DNA of 64,000 nucleotides, taken from NCBI GenBank assembly GCA_004014935.1, contig CP025326.1, positions 744,001 to 808,000 on the forward strand, given 5' to 3'. Position numbers and translations under genes: made by a program. Below are positions 49,458-59,610 of this stretch, piece after piece; within the stretch, counting starts at the first letter, position 1, and each line of letters opens with the position of its first letter. This DNA is from Saccharomycopsis malanga. Its lineage: Eukaryota; Ascomycota; Saccharomycetes; Ascoideales; Saccharomycopsidaceae. Below the pieces are notes generated by a model. It saw nothing but the letters and a program-made list of their open reading frames with translations, was not told where the DNA came from and made no database searches.

Positions 49458-51953
49458 CTAACTGAACTTTCCGTAATTCATCTGAGGTGTGTTTGGACCC
49501 CCTGAGCTGTTGTTTCTCATGTTTGGCGTCCCGTAGTAATTATTTCCATCAGGGCCCATGTAGCCGCCATTCTGATATCCTCTTTGGTGGTTTCCGTAGC
49601 CTCCAGACAAAGCCATGGGATCCATTGGCATCATTGGTGCTCCTGGCATGCCGTAGGGTCTATTGAACTGCTGCATTTGGGCAGCAGCAAACTGCGGTGG
49701 CATGCCGTAAGGATACATCATAGGGTTTGCCTGAGCGAATTGTGCTGCAAGAAGAGGGTCCATAGGCATTTGGTTTACCATTGGAACCATGCCTGGGATG
49801 GATCCTGGCACGCCTCCAGCAGCTGCTGCTGCTGCAGCGGCAGCTGCCGCAGCAGAATAAGGATTGTTTACACCATTCATCATGTAGTTTGCACCGGCAG
49901 CACCAATAGTAGGGCTGTGAATGCTGCTGCTGCTACTGCTGCCGAGATTGTTATGCATTCCAAAGTAGCCACCTCTGTTGCTTCCAGGCACATACACCTC
50001 TGTTGGGAACAAAGTCTTGTGGGACTCTTCAACGGTGGACGCCCATGTAGGAGGAGTCTGGTAAGGTTTTTCAACAATGTCGCCGGACTGGAGAATAAAG
50101 TTGAACTCTGTGCCATCAAGGGTTTTTCTGTTTTCAGCTTTAGGCAACTTTGAGCTGAAAAACTGCAGAGGAGCATAGTTACGTTTATGACGGCTACCGG
50201 CATTACTGTATAAATTAGCGTTTGGTCTCGCAGGACTTGCCATTTTGGAGAACGGTTTCATTGGAGACGCTGCTGGAGTAAACGCAGCCGCTGCAGGGTT
50301 GAGTTTAAAGGCAGGTGCTCTTGGGTCCATTTTTTTCTTTACAGTTTGGCCGGGTTTGGCGCTGCTATTTGTTGGTTTTGGCGATGTGACAGCAGAAGAG
50401 TGATTTGATATGCCACGGAGAGCAGGAGAGTTGACCGATGTTGGCGGTTTTGAAGGTAAATCTACTTGTTGTTTCAACTTGTCGGCAGTAGCCAATGGTG
50501 ATTTTGCAGTTTGTTTGTCATTGATTGGTAAAGACAGATTCAACTTGTCGCTTGAAGGTTGTTTCAATTTGTCAAGGTTACTGAGTGAAGACTTGTCAGT
50601 TGCTGAAGAAAGGCTTGCATTAGCTTTTTTGATGATTTCCTCTTGCTTACGTTTGTCTTTGGATAATATTGGCAACAAATCTGTAGGGAATTTCTGTGGG
50701 ATTTTGAAGTTTGCAGCAAATTCTTTCAAAGAGTTGATTTCCTGTTGGGCACTGAGACGGTTATCTTCACTACGGAATTTGCTACGATGAGTTTTACTAG
50801 AAGTGCTTGGAGCTGGCGAGACAGATTTTAAGTTGGTTTTATCGTCTTTTACTGCTTTGTTCTCCTTGTTGTCTTTGGTGTGCAGAGTGTTCATGGACAA
50901 CTGTTTCATGCTAGATATGATGGCAGGATCCAAGTTGTGCACTTCGTTTCTTTGTTTTGGTGGAATGTACTTGCCGTTTTTGGCAGACGGCAACTCGTTG
51001 CTTTGACTGATAGCAAACGAGCTGTTTCCGCTGGAAAGTCCGCCTCTTAAAGCAGCCATGAGTTCGCTTCCTCTTCGGTCTACGCCTGAATACTTGTCTT
51101 CTTCGTCCATTCCACTGTCGTCGATGACCAATCCCCGTTCTTCAGCAAGATGGACATTTCCATTATAGCCTTGCTTCTCGATTTCTCTGGCAATGCGGTC
51201 TGCTTCTCTCATTTTCTCCATATAGTCCGGAGCATCCTTATTGAGCCTGGTGGTGTACAAGTTTTCGTCCCAGCTTGACTGGACGCCAAACTTCTTTTCG
51301 TTGACGGCAAACTGGTCCCAGGCGCCGCCGTCGTCCGCGTCCTCCAATCCGCCGCTCAATAGCACGTTGTCTGACTCGTCTGGAGCCCAGCGTTGCAAGT
51401 CTCGCTCTCGTATTTGCAAATTGCCCGAGATGTCGGTATCTGTTCTGAATCCGGGCTTGGAATACGATGTGGAAACAGGCGCAGGAGACGCAGAGGCGGT
51501 TCCGCTGGAATTGGCAGTCAAATCGAGATCCAAAAGCTCTAAATCCATCAAATCCTTTGATTCTATGACAAATTCCTTTGGTATTTCCTCGTCGTTCCCA
51601 TGGCCGCCGCCCAAAGTGTTCTCAAACAACTCTGCATTGCTCAAAACTACACACAAATCATTGTGGGACCCGTCAATGGCCAAAACCACTCCTTTGTATC
51701 TGGCTCCAGAACTTACAGTGGCAATTGCCATCGCACCAAGAGACTTGGCCAACAAGTAGTTGAACCGGTCGTTCATGTGCTGATTTGCTTGCTCGTCGTT
51801 CAAATTGAACAGAGAAACCAAACTCTTGTCGTTAAACGTCTTGGAACCACCACCACCACCTTCATTTCTTCCATACCTATTGTTTCTCACATTGCGGAAA
51901 TTGCCACGACGACTGCCTGTGTTTCCATTGGAATAGCCACGGTTGGACTTCAT
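49458..51953 (-). CDS. PBP1: Ataxin-2 homologue, poly(A)-binding-protein-binding protein
   Basis: 831 aa from the ATG at 51953 (MKSNRGYSNGNTGSRRG). The N-terminus is Arg/Gly-rich. The Lsm domain (about 55-130) has RFNYLLAKSLGAMAIATVSS and VVLAIDGSHNDLCVVLSNAE. The LsmAD domain (about 220-300) has KFGVQSSWDENLYTTRLNK and EADRIAREIEKQGYNGN. A long Ser/Pro/Lys-rich disordered middle follows. Near 640 is a YAPLQFFSSKLPKAENR segment. The C-terminus is Met/Pro/Gly-rich with a poly-Ala run (about 695-707). Pbp1 acts in stress granules, poly(A) tail control and TORC1 restraint in respiring cells. Saccharomyces Pbp1 is 722 aa. Confidence 0.93.
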   Translation of the reverse strand: MKSNRGYSNGNTGSRRGNFRNVRNNRYGRNEGGGGGSKTFNDKSLVSLFNLNDEQANQHMNDRFNYLLAKSLGAMAIATVSSGARYKGVVLAIDGSHNDLCVVLSNAELFENTLGGGHGNDEEIPKEFVIESKDLMDLELLDLDLTANSSGTASASPAPVSTSYSKPGFRTDTDISGNLQIRERDLQRWAPDESDNVLLSGGLEDADDGGAWDQFAVNEKKFGVQSSWDENLYTTRLNKDAPDYMEKMREADRIAREIEKQGYNGNVHLAEERGLVIDDSGMDEEDKYSGVDRRGSELMAALRGGLSSGNSSFAISQSNELPSAKNGKYIPPKQRNEVHNLDPAIISSMKQLSMNTLHTKDNKENKAVKDDKTNLKSVSPAPSTSSKTHRSKFRSEDNRLSAQQEINSLKEFAANFKIPQKFPTDLLPILSKDKRKQEEIIKKANASLSSATDKSSLSNLDKLKQPSSDKLNLSLPINDKQTAKSPLATADKLKQQVDLPSKPPTSVNSPALRGISNHSSAVTSPKPTNSSAKPGQTVKKKMDPRAPAFKLNPAAAAFTPAASPMKPFSKMASPARPNANLYSNAGSRHKRNYAPLQFFSSKLPKAENRKTLDGTEFNFILQSGDIVEKPYQTPPTWASTVEESHKTLFPTEVYVPGSNRGGYFGMHNNLGSSSSSSIHSPTIGAAGANYMMNGVNNPYSAAAAAAAAAAAAGGVPGSIPGMVPMVNQMPMDPLLAAQFAQANPMMYPYGMPPQFAAAQMQQFNRPYGMPGAPMMPMDPMALSGGYGNHQRGYQNGGYMGPDGNNYYGTPNMRNNSSGGPNTPQMNYGKFS

Positions 51954-52645
51954 TTTCAAACCCAGTAAATCAATCAGAAACTTACTACGCTACGTCAAAC
52001 TTTTACCAATCGATTTCCGCCTTAACGCCAATATCTTGCCCTTAAAAACACCCTATACCGTAGGAAGTGTAAATAAACAGCCTTCAATTGCCCTTCAAAA
52101 AAGATAGGAAACTTGTTCAAGATTTATCCCCGGGGCCACAGCTCTTTGTATACCCGTGATCCAGCAAATACCCGTTTGTCTGTTGTTCGTTCTATCTGCT
52201 GTTCCAAACTTATTTTCCTCACTTTGCTTGGCCTCTTTCCACGTCCTTTTTCTCGGTTCCAAGCCCTCTCACATTCCCATTATTATGGCACTCGGTTGCG
52301 CGCCCTGGCTACTATATAAGACTGATGGTACTATCAACTATATACGCTATATTTAGTGGTGATTAATGAAAGACTGAATCGTTCAGTGTCTTCCAACCTG
52401 TACATTCAGGGGTTTGTAGGAATTCGGCTTCTTTTGTGTAGAAATTGTATGAGGTTGGCGTGTAACCAAAAGAAACATTAGAAGGGTTTATTGGTAGATG
52501 GTGAGTAATACTTTTACGTAGAAGAACTAGAATAGGTTAGCATGCTGGTATTAGGTAGTGGAGTAGAAATAGAATAGATTAGCATGCTGGCATTATGTAG
52601 TAGGCGAGAAATATTTTACGTAAACAACCTAGTAACCATTTTACG
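51954..52645. other. PBP1 upstream region
   Basis: Contains no gene. Two near-identical phrases GGTTAGCATGCTGGTATTA and GATTAGCATGCTGGCATTA at about 52536 and 52575 form a short local duplication of about 40 bp. Confidence 0.45.
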
Positions 52646-52748
52646 TATACGAAATATCATCTTGTAAAACCCAGTGAGGAAAACTCAATAATGTCCTGTT
52701 GATCACAATCTGATCATAATCTTGCATATAATGATCTTCTCTTGCTGA
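52646..52748 (-). repeat. Degenerate SINE-A piece
   Basis: TACGTATACGAAATATCATC followed by CTTGTAAAACCCAGTGAGG, AAAACTCAATAATGTCCTG, TTGATCACAA and CTTCTCTTGCTGATGAG follows the minus-strand order of SINE-A with many changes. Old copy. Confidence 0.5.
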
Positions 52749-52920
52749 TGAGATTTATCTGGCACTTAAACCATTGATATTTCCTATTTTTATTATCTTT
52801 ACAAGTCTACGCAGTGGTCTATAGCCTTCGATTACCATTTAAGGCATCTCATTGTTCTAATCACTATTTGAGACTCTAGCTCCTCTTTTTAGACTTTTTC
52901 TATCCTTTTATATTGTCATT

Positions 52921-53712
52921 GCTTTACCGAGCCCCAAAAAATATTCAATGTATGGCTGAAGTTAAACTATGTTAGTTTGACTGTACATAATAGTTGCCAT
53001 CAATGTGAGCTCTTCTGAGAACATAAAAAACAATACCTTTATTGGATTTTGAGATAGGATTTTCTTTGGATTTAAAGCTCATTCAAGCGCTGAAGAAAAC
53101 AAAAATAAAGCTTAACGCAATCAAAAAATATGTAATATTGCCAAAAAATAAAGGGAGTCTCTCTGAGAGGTGAAAAACATGATTGTCAACTAATTATGTG
53201 TTATTTTCGATAAAATAATACTTTACCACTATTTAATATTATGTAACAACCAAATCTCAAAGCAAAGTACATGGTATAAGACTCTAGATTTCAAAGAGTA
53301 CAATAAGAACATTTTTTGTATGGTTTGAGTTTCTGTAAAGACTCAAGAATATGGCTTAAAAAAATCAGCTTCTTTTCAAAATTGACATTTTTCCGTTATA
53401 TCGAATATTCATTCGAAAATCTGATTTTTTTTTATTTTAAATAGGACTGTAATATAGCAGAAAAATTCAAAATATTAGTGAATGTTTTTTTTAATCAAAA
53501 TAACCTGGATATCGCTGATCTGATTCAATAAAACGATTGACGACCACTCCAAAACGTCAATAGCGGGAATCGAGTACCAAAACCCCAAGTGAGGAACGCC
53601 ACACTTATTTTCTGCACTAATTCTGCACTATGTTTCGTGGCGCATGGCCTAACTAACTTGGCCACTCTGCAACAGTAAGGCATGAACTGAATGTTTTCCA
53701 AATTATTCATTA
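52921..53712 (-). repeat. Repeat-B copy 6
   Basis: It starts within the element at CTTTACCGAGCCCCAAAAAA and runs to the tRNA-like region at about 53555-53670 (GGGAATCGAGTACCAAAACC, CTAACTTGGCCACTCTGCAA). It ends with AAGGCATGAACTGAATGTTT, a right end also seen in copy 3. The stretch at 53320-53560 is almost identical to copy 5. Confidence 0.85.
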
Positions 53713-53716
53713 ATAG

Positions 53717-54014
53717 CACCAATATATAGTAATAATATCATATATTTAAAGCCCAGTACATATCAGTTTCGTATATACGCGCTATGTCTAAACTTGGTAA
53801 AGCCCAATACTATACTGATTAACATGATTATCTCACCCAATTGGTTGGAAAGTAAGCATTTATTGGCCTAGGTCGTGTGAAATCGCGTTCAGCATCGTAA
53901 AAAGCAGCGAGTAAAAGTGTCGTCTTGGGAATCGAACCCGTGTTCCTGCTAGGTCTTGTTTTTCTCTTCTCCGAGAGCACTGACCACTGAGCCAAATGGC
54001 AACACCAATATATA
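53717..54014 (-). repeat. SINE-A copy with perfect 12-bp target duplication
   Basis: The direct repeats CACCAATATATA lie at 53717-53728 and 54003-54014 without mismatch. The element (53729-54002, 274 bp) is nearly complete on the minus strand: head GCCATTTGGCTCAGTGGTCA, CTCTCGGAGAAGAG, B box GGTTCGATTCC, CGACACTTTTACTCGCTGCT, CCAATTGGGTGAGATAATCA and the end motif GTACTGGGCTTTAAATATAT with ATT tail. It lacks a few bases in the TAGACATAGCGC block. It starts about 210 bp upstream of the LCCL gene, within its likely promoter region. Confidence 0.94.
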
Positions 54015-54222
54015 CCTGTCAACTTACACCCCTATTGCCATTTCCACTAACCGCACTCCGGGACCCTGATCGTCTTGCAGGAGACATATTTCTTCTTTCG
54101 GAAGGGTCGGTTTCTTAACCGATAGATTGAGAGATGATTGAAGGGAATTTATGGTAAAAAGCGGTGGTTTCAAGAGGTAAAAAAGTGTTGATATTTGGAA
54201 TTTTTTTTTTTTTGAGGTCAAA

Positions 54223-56525
54223 ATGGAGTATTCTAGCCTTAATCGGCGGAGTCCGTCGAGGTCTGACAGTTGTTCCAGTTGTTCCGACAGCCGAAATGAA
54301 AATGAAAGAGTGTATAGTCAGCATGATATAGAGGCTTTAGACACAGATGAGCCAGTTTGCAGCTCAGGGGTGAGTTTCTCCAACGGCCGAAATGGGATCA
54401 TCCATGATTATTATACGTATGGCATGGCTGATTATCCCATGCGCGACTATGTTTCCAATGCGACGGTGAACTTTCATCTTAACAGGATACTTTTTACAAT
54501 CCAGAAGGTGTTTGTTGTGGGTCCGGAGCCGCCGTCAGACCCGGTGTATAGCTGTGACCACACGGCTTTTCTTTCGAGGTTGGATTCCATTCCGTTTTCG
54601 TTTTGTAAAAGATACTCTCTGAGAGTGCGTATGCCGCTTTTGGTGATGTATTTGATGGTATGGTGTGTGTTGGTGGTTTCTCTCATTAGTAAGAACCTCT
54701 ACGGGGCTCCTGAGATATCAGGGGGCTCTGGGGATGCTAGCATTATGCAGCTTTCATGCCGAGAGAACCGTGACTTTTGGCGAGGCAAGAATGCCCATTG
54801 TGGGTTGAATGCCCAGTATTGTCTACGCGATTTCCGGGTGCACAACGATGCAGACGGTGTTGTCGACGATGGCGACGACGGCGTGCTTGACGACGCAATT
54901 GATGCCAAGCAATCTATCAGCACTATCGCCGACCAGGACATAATCATCAAGTGTCCTGCGCTCTGTGACAGCGAAAGCAAGATATATTCGTATATAACCA
55001 CTGGTCTTGAGGCCCACAAGTATGTGAGTTTTGTTGTAGGAGGCGGGAAACTCGAGGACCCGGCAAAATACCCTCATTTGGTGCACCAGGACCAGATCAC
55101 CTATCCTTACCGTGCTGATTCGTTCCCCTGTGCAGCAGCACTCCATGCTGGCTTGATCTCCCCAATATACGGAGGCGTGGCTCGTATGTCGTTTGCCAGC
55201 AGCAACGACCATTCTGTCGTTGGCTACGAGTCACGGAAAGGAAACCATATCAAGTCAATTGGCTTCAACAGCTCCTTTCCATACTCGTTTATATTCAAAT
55301 CCGTGTCCCCAAGGACTCCCCCGTCAAGATTTCCAACAAGTACGACTACAGGATCCTCATCACCGCTCTAAACATGGCGTTTGGCATCCCAGTCGTGTAT
55401 CTCTACGAAGGCTATGTAGATTACATTGTAGTGACCACCGTAGGGTTCTGGAACATTGTGCTTGCTCTTGATCCTCCCATTGTTCTTGACAGCTTGAACC
55501 CCGAGGCAGGCAGCTTTCTCGTCAGCGTTGGATTCAAGCGGTTTCTCCCTCTCAGCTTTGTTTTGTACACATTGTGGAAGTTTGTCATCCATAAAACCCT
55601 CAACAAGTCCGCCTCGCCCATCGGTAAACTCGTCTTCTGGTACTCGTTGTATTGGGTCTCCCTCATGAACAACATCACCTTTGACAAATACTTGTCCGTG
55701 GACAGATTCATCATCAGCGACTTGATGAAACAGCTAGGCTCCATGTTAACCCTATTGGCAGTCACTGTTATTGCCGCCGTATGTATTGTAGTCCAGGCGT
55801 TTGCTGTCTGGAAAGCCGGCAATTTGGTCAAGTATTTGTCCTTCTACTTTGTAGTTCTTGCGGGCTTGGCTCTTCTCAACAAACTTCCAGGCCTCACTCT
55901 CCGTGTCCACCACTACATATTCGGAATGGTTTTAATACCTGGCACCGCAACCCGCGGGTTCTCTGCATTGCTTTTCCAAGGTCTTTTGCTTGGTTTCATC
56001 ATCAATGGAATCGCCAGATGGGATTTTGCTTCCATTGTGGAAACTGACGGCTCTCTACGTAGAGACGATCCCTTTGATCGCATCGATCTCCGTCCACCCA
56101 TGTTTAACTTGTATGATCCATCTTCTAAAGTAATCTCTTGGTCAACCCCAATAGATTCCGCTTCTTCTACCCTCCTGTCCAGCAACAATACTTTGCTACA
56201 TGACATGTCTAAACATTACGACGATATCAACAGCGCCAAGTTAACTGGCTATTCACTTCTCATCAATGATATCGAACGTTACAGAGGCTACAATAATACC
56301 ATCTATTTGGACAAATTGATTGCTCTCAACCATGACTTTGGCGACTTTTTCAAACAAATAGAAACTTTCACACCAAAGGACTCATCTCTGGTCGATATAG
56401 ACTTGTATCTAAGAGTAGCAAGGGCGTCTGTAGCCCACGAGGAAATTGTGGGCGATTATACAAATGCCGCGGTTTTAAAATGGCCTTCAGGAAGGTTTAT
56501 CATGCCAAAACCGGGCGTCACTTAG
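54223..56525 (+). pseudogene. LCCL-domain polytopic membrane protein, one frame break
   Basis: Two abutting frames (54223-55371 and 55374-56525) make one gene of about 767 codons. The first encodes a Ser-rich cytosolic start, a membrane segment (LLVMYLMVWCVLVVSLIS), Cys-containing luminal part and the LCCL core (PYRADSFPCAAALHAGLISP, YGGVAR). The reading then must change frame between about 55298 and 55320: after GFNSSFPYSFIF the family-like continuation (RVPKDSPVKISNKYDYRILI) is in the other frame. It leads into about seven membrane helices with the conserved RVHHYIFGMVLIPGTATRGF block. No intron signals fit. Either a single-base sequencing or assembly error, or a recent loss of function. 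Function of fungal LCCL proteins is poorly known. Confidence 0.8.
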
Positions 56526-57149
56526 AATTCCACTTGTATTTTATCATGTTTTATGTTGTTTTATATCGTTTTTCACATTGTTTTTTGTCATTCACATTGT
56601 TTCAATCATATATATGTTCTTATTAAATTCATTACATCTGCTTTTTCATGTCATTTCAATACATAGACCAATTGATAGCCCAATTTACATACTTTTAATA
56701 TTGGCTTAAAGCGCTTGTATGTTTTGTTATCGTCAGAGATTTAAATTGCCAACAAAAAGTGATTTGAAAGTACAAGAAATTCAAGTTTTGAATATTTCTT
56801 CCGATAATTAAGCAGCTATTTGAGAGTTTGTCATTGGTGTATAGAATAGTGATAAAGCGTGGTTTGAATATATATTAGGTGATCTAAATATCATTGCTAG
56901 GCTCAAAATGATGTTACAAGTTGGTTACAAGTTGGATAGTAGTTGGACTATTTTGGTTATAGTGCGATTTACTATACTTTATCATTGTTATAGCGTAATT
57001 TACACGACATCATGTAATCAATTGTTTATTGCGTAGTTTATGGCATGGCGCTTAGCTCATTTATATGTACTGTCATTAAATATAACATTCATACTATAAA
57101 AACATACTATAGCATTATGGTTATATTATGGGTTTCAGGAATGTTCGAA
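56526..57149. other. Intergenic
   Basis: AT-rich, with several short local repeats (GTTTTATATCGTTTTTCACA, GTTACAAGTTGG twice). No gene is seen. Confidence 0.4.
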
Positions 57150-57320
57150 CTAACAACGACTTTTTACTTGCTGCTGACGGTTCCAGAATGTTTCAAACGC
57201 AATCTATAGGTATATAAGCCAAAGTCTACTGAAGCAAAGCAAATTAACCAGTGGGTGATGCCTGGACATATAGTGGGATATCCCACTGAGTTTTGCCATG
57301 TCCCTTGAGAGGTACACAAT
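57150..57320 (+). repeat. Old degenerate SINE-A copy
   Basis: ACTTTTTACTTGCTGCTGAC, AAAGTCTACTG, ATAGTGGGATATCCCACTGA and GTTTTGCCATGTCCCTTGAG appear in the order and spacing of the SINE-A body, with many substitutions and no head or tail. It shows that the family has been active over a long time. Confidence 0.5.
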
Positions 57321-57663
57321 ACTTCTTCATTTAAAATTAGATTTATCGTTGATATTAATTTATCTACAAAGCGTATACGTATTAGATGATATCCAATCAT
57401 CAGTTATCGCTACGATAACAAGGCGCATCGCGAACCGGTGAAAACCGGAGGTTCATGATATCAACCAGTATGGTGCAAGGTGCTTGTTTGTTCTTCATAA
57501 AAATGTAGTTAAAAGGTCCAAGGCGAGTGGTTTACAGTTCGGAAGGAAAAAAGTGAAATATATATATTATACGTGCGCAGTCATAGATATTATAGGGGTA
57601 TAAAGGAGTGTGATAATCAAAAGTTTGGGGTGATCTGAATAAGAAAAGTTTTGTTTGAACTAC

Positions 57664-57800
57664 TGATAAGGGGGGTTTATCTAACAAAGTGCTGTTATTT
57701 TGTTTTACAAGTTACAAGTTGTGATTTGAATTAGGGTGTTGTTGTTCTGTTTCAAGGAGCATTAGTAAGTCCAATTCTTCTCAGATAGAAAGATCTTATC
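57664..57800. promoter_or_regulatory. GATA sites upstream of Fur-type permease
   Basis: GATAAG at 57665-57670, and its reverse CTTATC at 57795-57800, lie 165 and 35 bp before the ATG. Yeast Gln3/Gat1 GATA factors bind such sites to induce nitrogen-scavenging permeases. The role here is inferred. Confidence 0.45.
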
Positions 57801-57834
57801 GAATAGCAGAAATACAAACAAGTTTTCAAATACT

Positions 57835-59610
57835 ATGAATCCTGAAAATGTTGCATTGCTACAAAATGCGGGCAAGTCATATTCTTCATCGAACGAATCT
57901 ATAGAGCCTGCTAGAGAAGAATTAGAATTTGATTATGATGACAGCTACGCTACACAGCAGTCTATAGCAGCATCACGGCAACATCACAGTTGGATCCAGT
58001 TTATTTTGAACCGGCTTTCTCTTTCTGAAACGTCATCACAACCATTATCTAATGAGGATCTCAAACCAGTGGAATCTGCTCGTAGAACTTGGACATGGTC
58101 CAGTTACGCTTTATTCTGGATTGCAGACAGTTTCAACATCAACACTATCCAGATAGCTTCCACAGGGCTTCAGAATGGCAAGCTTACGCCTTCAGAAGTG
58201 ACTTTATCGATATTTCTTGGCTATTTTCTTGCCTCGTTGTTTGTCCAGCTCTCAGCACGTATGGGTGCTTTCAACCACATTTCGTTTCCAGTGACTTGTC
58301 GTCTTTCTTTTGGCATCCAGGGTGCTATGTGGCCTGTTATCAACAGAGTGGTGATGGCCACTGTATGGTATGCTGTGCAGAGCTGGATAGGTGGTCAATG
58401 TGTTCAATTGATGATTAAAGCTGTGCTAGGAATTGCTGATGATCGTGGTAATAACCAAGGCAATTGGCAAGACCATTTTGCATTTGAATTGGCTGCTTTT
58501 GGTATCTTTTGGGTAGTTTCGTTGTTTGTAGTGTTGGTTCCACCCCATAAACTAAAAAACTTGTTTCAAATCAAAGCATACATGGTTCCTGTTGCTTCTT
58601 TAGGATTGCTAGGCTGGGTTTTGATCAAGGCAAGAAAAGTTTCGCCAGAAATCGCAGTGGTGCTGCTGGAAACAGATTTCGAAAACGACAAGTTTTGGAC
58701 ATTTGTCACTTCCACCATGAATTGTCTTGCCAACTTTGCTACACTCATTGTAAATGCTCCTGATTTTTCCAGGTTTGCACACAATCCACAGGCGATCAAG
58801 TACGCCAACATTGTGTCGATTCCTACCTGTTTCACCCTCACCTCAATCATAGGCATCGTAGTAAGCTCAGCATCTCGTAAAATCTACAGCGTAGCTTATT
58901 GGTCGCCCTTGGACGTGTTGGACCGCCTATTGAAAGAGTCTGGCCTGTCCTTTGTATCCAAAACAGCTATAAGAATAGGAGTCTTTTTTATTTCCACTGC
59001 CTTCATGGTAGCAGTGATAGGTACCAATGCCTCTGCTAACAGTATATGTGTGGGCACAGACTTATCGAGCATGTTGCCTCGGTATATCAATATCAAACGA
59101 GGTGGTTTACTATGTGCCTTCTTCTCTCTTTTAGTGCAGCCATGGCGGTTCTTCGAGTCTTCCAGCAAATTCACCCTGTATCTTAGTGCCTACAGTGTGT
59201 TTTTAAGCTCCATTGCTGGTGTCATGATTGCAGACTATTACATTGTACGTCGTGGACATGTCAATTTGAAAGATATATACATTGTTGGGGATGTGCCAAA
59301 ATGGAACTGGAAAGCTTACATTGCTTATACTACTGGAATGGTTCCGAACATTCCAGGCTTTTTGCTTGCTTGTGGTGTGTTTGAAACAAAAAGTGGACCG
59401 TTTCTTATTCAAGCTAGCAAAATATACCATTTTAGTTATTTTGTAGGCTTCTTTCTAGCAGCAAGTGTATATTCCTTCTTGTGCTGGAAATGGCCTATTG
59501 ACGGACAAGCCACGCTGGGTTGGAAAGAACAATGGAAACAGGTCGAGGACTTTGATAGCTTGATATATGATAGTGGGGAAATGCCAATCTCCGCCGGATA
59601 TAGATATTGA
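57835..59610 (+). CDS. NCS1 permease, Fur subfamily (uracil/uridine/allantoin/thiamine type)
   Basis: 591 aa, 12 predicted membrane helices. Fur-type signatures are WTWSSYALFWIADSFNINTI in helix 1, SARMGAFNHISFPVTCRLSF, an ATVWYAVQSWIGGQCV segment, NAPDFSRFAHNP and the long block SVFLSSIAGVMIADYYIVRR. The N-terminal 80 residues are hydrophilic and acidic. In yeasts this subfamily comprises Fur4 (uracil), Fui1 (uridine), Dal4 (allantoin), Thi7 and Nrt1 (thiamine, nicotinamide riboside). The sequence alone does not decide the substrate. A CTG codon in KFT-x-YLSAY fits Ser or Thr better than Leu. GATA sites upstream suggest nitrogen control. Confidence 0.9.
   Translation: MNPENVALLQNAGKSYSSSNESIEPAREELEFDYDDSYATQQSIAASRQHHSWIQFILNRLSLSETSSQPLSNEDLKPVESARRTWTWSSYALFWIADSFNINTIQIASTGLQNGKLTPSEVTLSIFLGYFLASLFVQLSARMGAFNHISFPVTCRLSFGIQGAMWPVINRVVMATVWYAVQSWIGGQCVQLMIKAVLGIADDRGNNQGNWQDHFAFELAAFGIFWVVSLFVVLVPPHKLKNLFQIKAYMVPVASLGLLGWVLIKARKVSPEIAVVLLETDFENDKFWTFVTSTMNCLANFATLIVNAPDFSRFAHNPQAIKYANIVSIPTCFTLTSIIGIVVSSASRKIYSVAYWSPLDVLDRLLKESGLSFVSKTAIRIGVFFISTAFMVAVIGTNASANSICVGTDLSSMLPRYINIKRGGLLCAFFSLLVQPWRFFESSSKFTLYLSAYSVFLSSIAGVMIADYYIVRRGHVNLKDIYIVGDVPKWNWKAYIAYTTGMVPNIPGFLLACGVFETKSGPFLIQASKIYHFSYFVGFFLAASVYSFLCWKWPIDGQATLGWKEQWKQVEDFDSLIYDSGEMPISAGYRY

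Noticed and set aside
54823-55212. Long antisense frames inside the LCCL gene
   Set aside because: Shadows of a GC-richer coding region.
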